Numbered from the stretch's first letter, positions 51,689 to 63,958 are shown. The stretch is DNA of 64,000 nucleotides from Natroniella sulfidigena (GCF_023223645.1 NZ_JALKBY010000003.1:124001-188000); one strand, 5' to 3'. The notes: generated by a model from the sequence alone, not told the origin. Numbers and translations: made by a program.

Positions 51689-52279
51689 TCAATGAGCACC
51701 GGGACAATTTTTTCCAATTAATTTATCAACCCATGTTATCTTTTGATAATTTTGTAATTCTTCTGGAGCACGCTCTTCTAATAATTCATAACACTCACTG
51801 CAGATTGCCTGCCCTTGAGCATTAATTAATTCTTCTGGAATCCCTTTTTCCTTCAATTTTTTCTTGCGATTCTCGACATGAATATCTTCTTTATTAACAG
51901 CTTGATCACTGACTACCACTAGCCCAACCTCTCCTTTGAATTCAGGGGAATTAACTTTTTTAAAGGATAGATCATTCTCTCTAGCAATTTCAACATATTC
52001 TTTAGCTGCTGAAGAAGAAACTCGACTATCGATAATCAACTTTTTAGCTTCTGGATCCTTGATACTGCTTATAATTTCAGGATAGATCCCTTCTTCCTCT
52101 ACCTGAGCGAAAGTTAAAGCTTTTAAGACTCGCTCTTTGAATTGACCTAAATATTGATTTCGCTCCTCCTTCTTTAGTTCAAGACCACCATGAGCTTCTG
52201 CTCCTACTTTTCTTTCTAATTCGCTTTTTCCTTGTTGACCTTTAATTGCTTCTTGCTGTAAATCTTTCTCTTTACTCAT
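51689..52279 (-). CDS. YueI-like DUF1694 protein with Cys-rich tail
   Basis: 196 residues. The middle (ERNQYLGQFKERVLKALT ... VVVSDQAVN) matches the YueI/DUF1694 family of unknown function. After about residue 150 a tail carries CSEC and a further Cys near the end (NCPG), which could bind a metal; this tail is not usual in the family. No signal peptide, so probably cytoplasmic. AGGTGAT precedes the ATG. It lies between the atp operon terminator and murA. Confidence 0.8.
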   Translation of the reverse strand: MSKEKDLQQEAIKGQQGKSELERKVGAEAHGGLELKKEERNQYLGQFKERVLKALTFAQVEEEGIYPEIISSIKDPEAKKLIIDSRVSSSAAKEYVEIARENDLSFKKVNSPEFKGEVGLVVVSDQAVNKEDIHVENRKKKLKEKGIPEELINAQGQAICSECYELLEERAPEELQNYQKITWVDKLIGKNCPGAH

Positions 52280-52362
52280 ATTTTATCACCTCTAGGTTAG
52301 TATTGACCACAATAAAATATTATATTATTTCGAAGCTATATTTTTTTATAATCAAAGCTGCT

Positions 52363-52692
52363 TTGATATTAAGTGTCACTTCGTGACACAGTCATTAGTA
52401 ACTGGTAACTAGTAATTAGTAAATTCAAACCTCTAAAAACATACAATCAAACCCTTGTTAGAAGCAGACTAAATTCGGATTAAAATTCGACTAACACAAG
52501 ACAATTTCAAGGTCATAAAATAAATTTTAATTGGTTTTAATCAGAACTTAGCTAAACCTTAGTCCCCCCAAGAGTACTTCCTCAGAAAACAAAAAAACGT
52601 TTTCTTCAGGGCGCTGTGTCAAAAGATTTTGACTTTAATTTTACCAATCACGAATCACTAATTACCAATTACTAAAGCTAAGCTTTATTGTA
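52363..52692. repeat. About 305-base mosaic element, copy 2 of a near-identical pair
   Basis: The left boundary is TTTGATATTAAG, with a small palindrome GTGTCACTTCGTGACAC. From 52390 it matches the element at 22079-22392 with about 20 differences, including both heptad ends, the CCCCAAGAGTACTTCCTCAG block and the hairpin AGAAAACAAAAAAACG. The right end is AAGCTTTATTGTAAT. It lies in the gap between atpC and the yueI-like gene. Confidence 0.85.
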
Positions 52693-52765
52693 ATACAAAT
52701 TTACTTTTCACTAATATCTATATTATAAAGACAATAACATCTTGACCCAATTCCTTTTTATCCAT

Positions 52766-52799
52766 AAAAAAAAAGAGCAAGAGATATTATCTCTTACTC
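52766..52799 (-). terminator. Rho-independent terminator of the atp operon
   Basis: Minus-strand GAGTAAGAGAT-AAT-ATCTCTTGCTC followed by nine Ts. The stem includes the atpC stop codon. Confidence 0.9.
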
Positions 52800-53204
52800 A
52801 AAATTTCTACCTTTACTAGCTTTTAATCTATTTAGTGCTCTTTGCAAAGCCAGTTCAGCTCTTTTTTCGTTAATATTATCCTTTGGAGAATTAAGCCTCT
52901 CTTCAGCTCTTTTTTTAGCAGCTTTGGCCCGTTCTACATCAATCTCCTTAGCAAATTCAGCTGAATCAACTAAAATAGTAGTCTCTTCTGGTTGGACTTC
53001 CATATATCCTTTAGTTGCAGCTAATACATGCTCCTCATTATTTGCTTTAATTCTAATCGTTCCAATATCTAATCCAGTAATTAAAGGAGCATGCCGTGGC
53101 ATAATTCCTCTATCTCCGTCAATAGTTCTTACAATAACCATCTCTATATCATCATCATAAACAACTTCTTCCGGAGTGACAATGTTTAATTTCATTTTAG
53201 ACAT
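52794..53204 (-). CDS. atpC: ATP synthase epsilon subunit
   Basis: 136 residues: an N-terminal beta-sandwich (MKLNIVTPEEVVYDDD, GDRGIMPRHAPLITGL) and a C-terminal two-helix part (RAKAAKKRAEERL). It sits on the central stalk and modulates ATPase activity. It starts 2 bases after atpD and is the last gene of the operon. Confidence 0.96.
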   Translation of the reverse strand: MSKMKLNIVTPEEVVYDDDIEMVIVRTIDGDRGIMPRHAPLITGLDIGTIRIKANNEEHVLAATKGYMEVQPEETTILVDSAEFAKEIDVERAKAAKKRAEERLNSPKDNINEKRAELALQRALNRLKASKGRNFE

Positions 53205-53206
53205 GA

Positions 53207-55509
<2,303 letters not shown>

Positions 55510-55549
55510 CTAACTCACCCCACTTTCTTCCCCAGACATTTAACTTTAA

Positions 55550-57079
55550 TTAAGCTGTTTCTTTCTGTTCACTAGTTACAAAGTCTCCTTTAAACTCCTC
55601 AATAGCAGCTTTTAATTTTTCTTCTGTCTCTTCTTCTAACTCTCCAGTTTCAGCAATCGCCTCTCCAATTTCTGGATGGCTATTTTGAACAAAACTGATA
55701 AACTGATCCTCAAATTCCTCAATATCTTCTACAGGAATATCATCTAAGTGACCATTCGTTACAGCATAAATAATAACTACTTGGTCTTCTACTTCATATG
55801 GACTAGTTTCATCCTGTTTTAATACCTCAACAATTCTTTCTCCACGAGCAAGCTTTTGTTGAGTAGATTCATCTAAATCAGAACCAAATTGAGCAAATGC
55901 TTCTAACTCACGATACTGAGACATATCAAGTTTTAATGTTCCTGCAACATCCTTCATTGCACTAACTTGGGCATTTCCACCAACTCGTGATACAGATAAA
56001 CCAACATTGATCGCTGGTCTAACTCCTGAGTAGAATAATTCACTTTCTAAAAAGATCTGCCCATCAGTGATTGAAATTACATTTGTCGGAATATAAGCCG
56101 AGATATCACCAGCTTGTGTCTCAATAATTGGTAAAGCTGTCAAAGAACCAGCTCCCAATTCATCACTTAATTTAGCAGCTCGTTCTAATAAACGAGAGTG
56201 TAAATAGAATACATCACCAGGATAAGCTTCTCGTCCAGGTGGTCTTCTCAATAATAAAGACATTTCACGATAAGCAACAGCGTGCTTAGATAGATCATCA
56301 TAAACTACTAATACATCTTCACCATCATGCATGAATGCCTCTCCGATAGCACAACCTGCATAAGGTGCTAGGTATTGTAAAGGAGCTGGATCACTAGCAG
56401 AGGCAGAAACAACAGTTGTATACTCCATTGCTCCAGTTTGCTCTAACTTATCTACTATTTGAGCAACAGTAGATGACTTCTGACCAACAGCTACATAAAT
56501 ACACTTTACATCTTTACCTTTTTGGTTAACTATTGTATCAATACCTACAGCAGTTTTACCTGTCTGTCTATCACCAATAATCAACTCACGCTGTCCTTTT
56601 CCAATTGGCACCATAGAGTCAATAGATTTAATCCCTGTTTGCAATGGTTGTTCTACTGGCTGTCGTTCAACAATTCCAGGTGCATCAGATTCAACAGGTC
56701 GAGTCTTATCAGTATTGATTGGGCCTTTTCCATCAATAGGCTGACCTAAAGCACTTACAACTCTCCCCTTTAGCTCATCCCCTACAGGAACCTCAACAAT
56801 TCTTTGGGTTCTATGTACAGCATCTCCCTCTTCAATTTTAGACTCATCACCTAAAACCACACAACCAATACTATCTTCTTCTAAGTTCAATACCATTCCA
56901 TAAACGCCACTATCAAATTCTAGTAATTCACCTGCCATTGCATCTTCTAATCCATGAATTCTAGAAATTCCATCACCAACACTAAGGACAGTTCCTACTC
57001 CTTTAGTCTCTAACTCAACATTATAATTTTTTATCTGCTCTTTAATAATAGAACTGATCTCTTCTGCTCTAAGATTCAT
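55550..57079 (-). CDS. atpA: ATP synthase alpha subunit
   Basis: 509 residues. The P-loop is [13 protein letters not shown]. The motif [14 protein letters not shown] and [15 protein letters not shown] follow. It forms the non-catalytic nucleotide-binding subunit of F1. It begins 1 base after atpH, with AGGGGTGAG upstream. Confidence 0.98.
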   Translation of the reverse strand: MNLRAEEISSIIKEQIKNYNVELETKGVGTVLSVGDGISRIHGLEDAMAGELLEFDSGVYGMVLNLEEDSIGCVVLGDESKIEEGDAVHRTQRIVEVPVGDELKGRVVSALGQPIDGKGPINTDKTRPVESDAPGIVERQPVEQPLQTGIKSIDSMVPIGKGQRELIIGDRQTGKTAVGIDTIVNQKGKDVKCIYVAVGQKSSTVAQIVDKLEQTGAMEYTTVVSASASDPAPLQYLAPYAGCAIGEAFMHDGEDVLVVYDDLSKHAVAYREMSLLLRRPPGREAYPGDVFYLHSRLLERAAKLSDELGAGSLTALPIIETQAGDISAYIPTNVISITDGQIFLESELFYSGVRPAINVGLSVSRVGGNAQVSAMKDVAGTLKLDMSQYRELEAFAQFGSDLDESTQQKLARGERIVEVLKQDETSPYEVEDQVVIIYAVTNGHLDDIPVEDIEEFEDQFISFVQNSHPEIGEAIAETGELEEETEEKLKAAIEEFKGDFVTSEQKETA

Positions 57080-57080
57080 T

Positions 57081-57644
57081 CTATCTCACCCCTAACTTAC
57101 TTACTTCTAAATTATTTAAATTCTTTTTCATCTTATTTAATTGATTTGATAAACTTCCATCAATTACTTTGTCACCAATCTTCACTATTAAACCACCTAA
57201 TAGATCAGGCTGAATCTCTATATCCAAATCAACTTCTTTTCCAGTAAACTTCTCTAACTTACCCTTAAGAGAGTTCTTATTCTTTTCAGACAATTCAATT
57301 GGTGCCTTTACAGCTACTTCTATTTTATTCCTTTGAGCACTTATTAAACCTTCAAACTGCTGATAAACATCTTCTAAATAAATCTCTCTTCGCTTATCAA
57401 AAAGCAATTTGATAAAGTTAAGTAACATCTCAGATATCTCATCTGAAAAAACATTATCAAACAACTCTCTTTTTTGTTTAACAGCCAATTTAGGATGCTC
57501 TAATACCTGCTTTAACTCTTCGACTTCATTGACCATTCTTATTACTTCTGAAAACTCTTGCTGAGTTTTATCTAGAGTTTCCTCTTCAACTGCTAATTCA
57601 AATAAAGCCTGAGCATATTTTTCAGCAACCTTATTCTTTAACAT
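57081..57644 (-). CDS. atpH: ATP synthase delta subunit
   Basis: 187 residues: [16 protein letters not shown] at the N-terminus and [25 protein letters not shown] at the C-terminus, both family signatures. It joins F1 to the peripheral stalk. It overlaps atpF by 7 bases. Confidence 0.95.
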   Translation of the reverse strand: MLKNKVAEKYAQALFELAVEEETLDKTQQEFSEVIRMVNEVEELKQVLEHPKLAVKQKRELFDNVFSDEISEMLLNFIKLLFDKRREIYLEDVYQQFEGLISAQRNKIEVAVKAPIELSEKNKNSLKGKLEKFTGKEVDLDIEIQPDLLGGLIVKIGDKVIDGSLSNQLNKMKKNLNNLEVSKLGVR

Positions 57645-58141
57645 TTCAGGTCACCCAATTTCTCTTCATCTAACTGTTCAATATAATTACTGATTGTTTC
57701 TTCTTGCATTTGGTCATCAATAGATTGTTCAATCAGTTCTTTAGCTATTTGAATTGAAATAGTAGCTACCTCATCCTTTAGATCCTCAACAGCTTGTTGT
57801 TTACTTCTTTTGATCTCTTCTTCAGCTTTTTTAATCTTACGATTAGCTTCTTCCTTAGCTTCAATGATTATATCTTCTTTAACTCTTTCAGCTCGACGAG
57901 AACTATCTTCAATTATATTTTGAGCTTCTATCTTAGCTTCTTTAAGTTTTTGTTGATATTCTTCCTTTATTTCTTGAGCAGCCTGTTGCTTCTGCTCAGC
58001 ACTATCAATTTTATTGGATATGCTTTGTGCTCGCTCTTCCATAAAATTACTCATCGGCTCAAACAAAAAGTGACGTAAAAGTAAAAATAAAACTACAAAA
58101 TTGAATAGTTGAAACAAAAACGTTATATCAATACTAATCAC
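57638..58141 (-). CDS. atpF: ATP synthase b subunit
   Basis: 167 residues: one membrane segment (about 5-26) then a long charged helix for the peripheral stalk (EERAQSISNKIDSAEQKQQAA). Start is GTG at 58141 after AGGAGGG. A single b gene is present, as in most non-photosynthetic bacteria. Confidence 0.95.
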   Translation of the reverse strand: MISIDITFLFQLFNFVVLFLLLRHFLFEPMSNFMEERAQSISNKIDSAEQKQQAAQEIKEEYQQKLKEAKIEAQNIIEDSSRRAERVKEDIIIEAKEEANRKIKKAEEEIKRSKQQAVEDLKDEVATISIQIAKELIEQSIDDQMQEETISNYIEQLDEEKLGDLKC

Positions 58142-58247
58142 CTATGATTCCCTCCTTTCAAAACTACACCACCAAATAAAAGAATTAGAATAGAAGATGA
58201 ATAATGTCACCCATTACCCATCTTCAATTAGTAAGTAAAATAATTTC

Positions 58248-58511
<264 letters not shown>

Positions 58512-58716
58512 TCATTTCCCCCTTAAAATTATTAATTTATTCTATATATATTTGTAAATTAGAATACCTAAATTGAAAAACCTTGAATCTCTAGTAACTC
58601 TACTAATCACCATTATACTAAAATCTAAAAGCTAATCTTGACTAATTTAATACTTTACAAATAAAATAACATAATCACTTCAATAGTCATTCTTAATTTA
58701 GCTAAACTTAGATAGA

Positions 58717-59421
58717 TTACTCTACTTCCATGGAAATATAAGTCATAGTTAACATTGAGAAGATGAACGCCTGTAAGACTCCTGCAAAGACATCAAAATA
58801 AATAGTAGCTATTCCTGGAACTACCAATGGGACCACTCCAAACAACAAAGCCATAATTACTACACTTCCCATCATATTACCAAATAAACGAAAAGCTAAT
58901 GATATAGGATCAGCAAATGCACCAATAACATTTATTGGGAAGAGCAGTGGCATTGGTTCAAAATAGCCTTTTAAGTAAGCACCAATTCCTTTGGTTTTAA
59001 CTCCAAGAAAATGTACATTAATAGCAGTAATAAATGCTAAAGCTAATGTAGTATTTAAATCAGCTGTAGGAGTATAAAGGTTAAAGAGATCCCTTCCCGG
59101 AATAATTCCAACTAAATTGGCAACTACTAAATAAATAGTCAATGTTCCAATATAGGAAACAAAAGCCTTATTCTTGGATTCCATTGTAGTCTCTACTAAA
59201 TTAGCAATCGCTTCTACATACGCCCCCATTATATTTTGTAGACTACCTGGCTCAGGTTCCTTTTTCAGATCCTTAGTAGCTAGCCAAGAAATCAAAACTA
59301 ATGCTGCCATGATAAGCCAAGTAGTAGTTACAGTAGACTTCACTGGAGCACCAGCAATATTAAATAACCTAGTTACCGCATTATTGGGTAAATAAAACAA
59401 TTCTACTGGGGCAAATTCCAT
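58717..59421 (-). CDS. atpB: ATP synthase a subunit
   Basis: 234 residues with five or six membrane segments. The essential Arg lies in ISLAFRLFGNMMGS, and the C-terminus reads LQAFIFSMLTMTYIS. It forms the ion half-channels next to the c ring. AGGAGGGAAA precedes the start. A 208-base gap without a gene lies before atpE. Confidence 0.96.
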   Translation of the reverse strand: MEFAPVELFYLPNNAVTRLFNIAGAPVKSTVTTTWLIMAALVLISWLATKDLKKEPEPGSLQNIMGAYVEAIANLVETTMESKNKAFVSYIGTLTIYLVVANLVGIIPGRDLFNLYTPTADLNTTLALAFITAINVHFLGVKTKGIGAYLKGYFEPMPLLFPINVIGAFADPISLAFRLFGNMMGSVVIMALLFGVVPLVVPGIATIYFDVFAGVLQAFIFSMLTMTYISMEVE

Positions 59422-59439
59422 TCATTTTCCCTCCTTTCC

Positions 59440-59829
59440 TTAAAATTCAGAATATTTTTGATTGGTTGTCCAGTAATTTAGAGCATTACTTGTTAGAACA
59501 ACTAGTTTTACTGTTAGCGTCCCAATTACCGTAGTTAATAAGTTGACATCATTACGTTGTAAAGCTATGTAAAAAACAGCAAACCACAACATGTACCTTA
59601 TTATATATTGAACAAAAACATAAATCCCAGCTTTAATCGGACTGAATTCAACTGCTTTTTGTAAAGACATTGATAATAATTGAAAATTAATCAGACTCAT
59701 TACTGAGCCAACAAAAAAGCCAAAAACAATCTCATGACTAGATAACACAAATAACAACAATAATATACAAAAATCCAACAAGGCTGTCCACTTTAAAATA
59801 AATAGTTTTGTCTCTTGTATTGCTTTCAT
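59440..59829 (-). CDS. atpI: AtpI-like ATP synthase assembly protein
   Basis: 129 residues with four predicted membrane segments. It is in the AtpI position between the AtpZ-like gene and atpB. AtpI proteins help c-ring assembly. Sequence motifs are weak, so the call depends on topology and place. Confidence 0.8.
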   Translation of the reverse strand: MKAIQETKLFILKWTALLDFCILLLLFVLSSHEIVFGFFVGSVMSLINFQLLSMSLQKAVEFSPIKAGIYVFVQYIIRYMLWFAVFYIALQRNDVNLLTTVIGTLTVKLVVLTSNALNYWTTNQKYSEF

Positions 59830-59840
59830 ATAATCACTTC

Positions 59841-60053
59841 CTAATCTTGCTGAGACATAAGTAATTTATAAGCATTTCTAAAACCAACTATAACTCCCAG
59901 CACAACAAAAACAGCCAAAAACAAAGCTCCTGTTCCTAACCAGTCATCTAATTTATTACCTAACAACATACCAATTATTATCGGAATTAAAATAGCAATT
60001 CCTACTTGTGATAATAATGATAGTGCTTTTAAAACCCCTAATTCATTTTTCAT
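59841..60053 (-). CDS. atpZ: AtpZ-like small membrane protein
   Basis: 70 residues with two membrane helices and GNKLDDWLGTGALFLAVFVVLG, typical of the AtpZ/AtpQ group at the front of atp operons. AtpZ and AtpI are reported to support c-ring formation or Mg2+/Ca2+ uptake. AGGAGAG precedes the ATG; it is the first gene after the operon promoter. Confidence 0.82.
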   Translation of the reverse strand: MKNELGVLKALSLLSQVGIAILIPIIIGMLLGNKLDDWLGTGALFLAVFVVLGVIVGFRNAYKLLMSQQD

Positions 60054-60447
60054 TATAACTCTCCTAAGGTCTAGCTTTTAATTTAAAAATTGCTTGTATT
60101 TTATGTGCAACTAAAACTAATTCATAAAATCATTAATTTCTAGTTTATACAATTCAATTTTAGTTATGCATATAACAAAAAGAACTGCTCAATTACACTT
60201 GAGTAATCTCTCCTAATTCCTCTATCATTATACTATAAATTAGTAATTTTGTAAAGTTAATTTCCAGTAAGAAAGCAACATCTTTTCCCCTTAAAATCTA
60301 AGTCGATAGATGTTCTTCTATTCAAAAGATTCGCACAATTACAATCTGTTTTTAGATCTTCTCATTTGTAATTATTAGATACCAGATTTTAAGCATTCTA
60401 TTTTGTAATATCTGGCATCTAATATCCAATAAAAATCAATTATAAGA
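60054..60447. other. Intergenic region upstream of the atp operon
   Basis: The 394 bases hold the atp promoter (60227-60255) and a leader of about 170 bases. The rest, toward wecA, is AT-rich and without a recognised feature. No heptad repeat was seen here. Confidence 0.6.
60227..60255 (-). promoter_or_regulatory. Sigma-A promoter of the atp operon
   Basis: Minus strand: TTTACA (60250-60255), 17 bases, TATAAT (60227-60232). A near-consensus promoter, 174 bases before atpZ. The long leader could carry regulation, but no clear structure was found. Confidence 0.75.
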
Positions 60448-61464
60448 TTAATTTCCTAAATTTAATTCAGAATTTAATTTTTTAAAATCAAGACTACCTA
60501 TAATTAAAAATAATATAGCACTCCCTAATAAAAATAGAGCTTCTTCAATAGTAGCTAAACTTACTCCAATGGCAATCATACTTAAGAAAATACTAATTAA
60601 ATAAATAATTAAAACAACTTCAAATTGTTTCAAACCTAAAGCCAATAATTTATGATGAAAATGATTATTATCAGCTTGGAAGATAGGTTGACCAGCTAGC
60701 TTCCTTCTTATAATGGATAATAGGGTATCAAAGATTGGAATCCCTAAAGCTAAAATTGATACTATTAAGGTTAAAGCTGTTACGCTTTTTAAAGCTCCAG
60801 TAATTGAAATTACCCCCAACATAAATCCTAAAAACATACTACCTGTATCCCCCATAAAAATTTGAGCAGGATTGAAATTATAACGTAAAAAACCCAAAGT
60901 TGAGCCAATAACAGTCAAAGTCAAAATCACAGTCAAAACTTGCCCTTGTTGATAAGCAAAAATAGCCAAAGTTATAGCTGCAATTACAGTAATTCCACCT
61001 GCTAAGCCATCTAAACCATCTATTAAGTTGATAGTATTAGTTATCCCCACTAGCCAAATTAAAGTTAAAGGTATTGATAACCATCCTAAATAATACACTC
61101 CACCCCATGGATTAGTAATAAATTGAATCTGTAAGCCCAAAAATATTGCTACTAATGCTATAACAATTTGACCTATTAACTTATTCCAAGCAGATAACTC
61201 GTATAAGTCATCTAGAATGCCTAAGCCAAATATTAAACTCCCACTGACCAAAATAGCTAAAAAATCTCGACTATAACCTAACAGTAATAAAGTAAAGACT
61301 ACTCCAGCATAAATAGCAAGCCCTCCTAGATTAGGTATAGGCTGCTTATTAACCCGTCTCTGATTAGGATAATCTAGTGCTCCTACTTTAAATGCTAACT
61401 TTTTAACCTGAGGAGTTAAGATCAAACTAATTATCCCTGCTACTAATAGTGGGTAAAAGAACAT
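60448..61464 (-). CDS. wecA: WecA/TagO-type undecaprenyl-phosphate sugar-1-phosphate transferase
   Basis: 338 residues with about ten membrane segments. GILDDLYELS (the Asp pair that binds Mg2+), NLIDGLDGLAGG, MGDTGSMFLG and NNHFHHKLL are the hallmarks of the WecA/TagO group, distinct from MraY. It starts a lipid-linked polysaccharide (O-antigen, ECA or wall polymer) by moving a HexNAc-1-phosphate to undecaprenyl phosphate. ATG at 61464, 8 bases after AAAGGG, is chosen over GTG at 61473. In an LPS organism an O-antigen role is plausible but not shown. Confidence 0.9.
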   Translation of the reverse strand: MFFYPLLVAGIISLILTPQVKKLAFKVGALDYPNQRRVNKQPIPNLGGLAIYAGVVFTLLLLGYSRDFLAILVSGSLIFGLGILDDLYELSAWNKLIGQIVIALVAIFLGLQIQFITNPWGGVYYLGWLSIPLTLIWLVGITNTINLIDGLDGLAGGITVIAAITLAIFAYQQGQVLTVILTLTVIGSTLGFLRYNFNPAQIFMGDTGSMFLGFMLGVISITGALKSVTALTLIVSILALGIPIFDTLLSIIRRKLAGQPIFQADNNHFHHKLLALGLKQFEVVLIIYLISIFLSMIAIGVSLATIEEALFLLGSAILFLIIGSLDFKKLNSELNLGN

Positions 61465-61575
61465 TCTTCTCACCCTTTCTAATTAAACAATTAATGTCCA
61501 CTCCTAATTCTATGTAATCTCTTCTCTAATGTCAATTGTTTAATCTTGTTAATAATTACTATTAGTACAGAGTTG

Positions 61576-61616
61576 AAATAAAGGATCCAAACTTTTAGTA
61601 AATTATTTGGACCCTT
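61576..61616 (-). terminator. Probable terminator after the catalase gene
   Basis: Minus-strand AAGGGTCCAAAT ... GTTTGGATCCTT stem with a loop of about 12 bases, then TTATTT. The stem is good but the T-run is broken. Confidence 0.6.
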
Positions 61617-61625
61617 CAAAAAATT

Positions 61626-63770
61626 TTAAGCAGGTACCATTTCTTTTTTGTTTTTTCGCTTCCAATGGCGATGTTGAGCAATAGCACTGACAAATTGTTG
61701 ACTGAAGTAACCTTCCTGTTCAATAGTTCCCATATCTCCTGCATTTCTGATAGTTACTATCCCCATCTTTGAAACAAGCTCTGCTTGACTATCTAGAGCT
61801 GCTAGCTCGATTCCTTCAACTTGGGATATAACAAGCAGATCGACTCCTTCATTTGTAGCTCCAATTGTCTTCCCATGCTTAAATGCTTCATTGACAAAAT
61901 GTAGAGCATCACCTTGTTGTAATAGATTATCCACACTCTGTCGCCCACCAGGAATATAAACTGCATCGTACATAATTGATCCGGTATTAACATAGTTCTT
62001 ATTCACTTCTAACTGTTGTCCATCTACACCTGTAAGCATCCCTAAATTCTTACTGATAATCTCACTATGAACACCAGCACTCTTTAGAGCTTCCATAACT
62101 TGTGTTACTTGGTGGTGATTAAATCCATCCTCCAGTAAAATAGCAACCTTTCTAGTTGCTGCTACTTGATTAGTATTTTCCTGACTTACTGCTGGAGATG
62201 AAGCAGTAACACCTGTTCCACCTGGGTTTTGAGGGGGAGCTACACCTATTCCTTTAGCAATCTCAGTGGCTAGTTCTCCATCAACATGATTAAACATCTC
62301 TACTACGCGTTCTTTAATCTGTTTGTCCATCACTGCTCCCACTTCAAAATGAAATGCTTCAATAATATGCTCTTTTTCAGCATTTGACATACTATTCCAA
62401 AAGAGGCTTGCTTGGCTGTAATGATCATTAAAACTCTCACTACGTTCACGTACTTTCTTGCCGTCAACCTTTTCGGTATAATGAGCATATCCATGTTCAG
62501 TATCTGGGGTAGGATGTGGTGCATTACCTCGCAGTGAATTAGGTGAATAACTAGTAACACCTTGATCAATCGTCATTCGGTGATAACCCTCACGTTGATT
62601 ATTATGAATCGGAGCTAGTGGTCTATTGATCGGAATTTCATGGAAATTAGGGCCACCTAAGCGAATAAGTTGAGTATCAAGATAAGAAAAGAGTCTGCCT
62701 TGTAAAAGAGGATCATTAGTAAAGTCAATGCCTGGTACTACATTAGCAGGATGGAAAGCAACCTGCTCTGTCTCAGCAAAGAAGTTATCGACATTACGAT
62801 CTAAGGTCATCTTACCAATTGGTTTAACAGGAACAATCTCTTCGGGCCAAATTTTAGTAGGATCAAGAACATCAAAATCAAAATTGAACTCATCTTCCTC
62901 TTCTATAATCTGTATGCCCAATTCGTATTCTGGATAATCTCCCTTAGAGATGGCATCCCATAAATCACGGCGATGGTAGTCAGGATCCTTACCCGCTAGT
63001 TTTTGTGCTTCATCCCAGACTAAAGAATGGACACCTAATAAAGGCTTCCAGTGAAACTTAACAAAACGCCCTTTACCCTCTCCATTGACAAATCTAAAGG
63101 TATTGACACCAAAGCCCTCCATCATCCGATAGCTACGAGGGATAGCCCGATCAGATAACAGCCACATAATCATATGGGTTATCTCTGGTGTATTAACAAC
63201 AAAGTCCCAAAATGTATCATGAGCTGCTGAAGCTTGGGGCATATCATTATGTGGTTCGGGTTTGATTGAATGAACAATATCTGGAAACTTGATTGCATCT
63301 TGGATGAAAAAAACGGGAATATTATTTGCTACAAGATCATAGTTTCCATCCTCTGTATAAAATTTAGTTGCAAATCCCCGTACATCACGTACCGTATCAG
63401 CTGAACCTTTCGAACCTACCACAGTAGAAAATCTAACAAAGACTGGGGTCTTAATTGACGGATCCTGTAAGAACTTTGCTTTAGTAAGCTCAGCCATCGA
63501 CTCATAAGGTTGAAAATGTCCATGAGCACCAAATCCTCGAGCATGGACAACCCGCTCTGGTATTCGCTCATGATCAAAATGGGTCATCTTCTCTCTAAAA
63601 TGAAAGTCCTCCATCAGAGTTGGCCCGCGATTACCTGCTTTAAGTGAGTCATCAGTATGAGAGACACCTACTCCCTGATTAGTAGTCAATTTTTGATCAT
63701 CATGATTGACTCGAGATTCATTTAGTTGTTCTTCCTTACTATATTTATTTACATTGTTTTCATTATCCAT
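61626..63770 (-). CDS. katE: Large-subunit (KatE/HPII-type) catalase
   Basis: 714 residues, clade 2 catalase. His76 (RVVHARGFGAHG), the Asn in VANNIPVFF (149/150) and the haem-ligand Tyr363 (RLFSYLDTQ) are all present. A C-terminal DJ-1/GATase-like domain (about 545-700, KVAILLEDGFNHHQV) completes it. It breaks down hydrogen peroxide in the cytoplasm. AGAGGTGA precedes the ATG. Such catalases are uncommon in strict anaerobes, so oxygen defence or lateral transfer is likely. No oxidative-stress operator was identified. Confidence 0.95.
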   Translation of the reverse strand: MDNENNVNKYSKEEQLNESRVNHDDQKLTTNQGVGVSHTDDSLKAGNRGPTLMEDFHFREKMTHFDHERIPERVVHARGFGAHGHFQPYESMAELTKAKFLQDPSIKTPVFVRFSTVVGSKGSADTVRDVRGFATKFYTEDGNYDLVANNIPVFFIQDAIKFPDIVHSIKPEPHNDMPQASAAHDTFWDFVVNTPEITHMIMWLLSDRAIPRSYRMMEGFGVNTFRFVNGEGKGRFVKFHWKPLLGVHSLVWDEAQKLAGKDPDYHRRDLWDAISKGDYPEYELGIQIIEEEDEFNFDFDVLDPTKIWPEEIVPVKPIGKMTLDRNVDNFFAETEQVAFHPANVVPGIDFTNDPLLQGRLFSYLDTQLIRLGGPNFHEIPINRPLAPIHNNQREGYHRMTIDQGVTSYSPNSLRGNAPHPTPDTEHGYAHYTEKVDGKKVRERSESFNDHYSQASLFWNSMSNAEKEHIIEAFHFEVGAVMDKQIKERVVEMFNHVDGELATEIAKGIGVAPPQNPGGTGVTASSPAVSQENTNQVAATRKVAILLEDGFNHHQVTQVMEALKSAGVHSEIISKNLGMLTGVDGQQLEVNKNYVNTGSIMYDAVYIPGGRQSVDNLLQQGDALHFVNEAFKHGKTIGATNEGVDLLVISQVEGIELAALDSQAELVSKMGIVTIRNAGDMGTIEQEGYFSQQFVSAIAQHRHWKRKNKKEMVPA

Positions 63771-63906
63771 TTTTTCACCTCTTGTTTTAAATCTTCTAGA
63801 TTAACTGGAAATACATGATTAGTATAGCTATCAAGACTATAGATTATTCAATTGATTAAAAAGATCTACTTTAGCAATTTTAGATTTTAAAAGAGGAAAA
63901 TAATTT

Positions 63907-63934
63907 TTGTGAAGAGAATAATAAATAATATAAA
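63907..63934 (+). promoter_or_regulatory. Possible promoter of the plus-strand gene at the right edge
   Basis: TTGTGA (63907-63912), 16 bases, TATAAA (63929-63934), 24 bases before the start codon. Fair match in an AT-rich setting. Confidence 0.4.
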
Positions 63935-63958
63935 TGTAGAGTTGTGGAGGGTAAAGTT

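Noticed and set aside
57794-58078. Plus-strand Phe/Leu-rich open frame opposite atpF
   Set aside because: Complement of a charged coiled-coil gene; such shadows are expected and no start signal is seen.
60256-60447. Possible riboswitch or leader RNA near wecA and the atp operon
   Set aside because: No conserved motif or stable stem could be seen; the region is plain AT-rich sequence.
62330-62937. Open frames inside the catalase gene
   Set aside because: Shadows of a full-length conserved gene.
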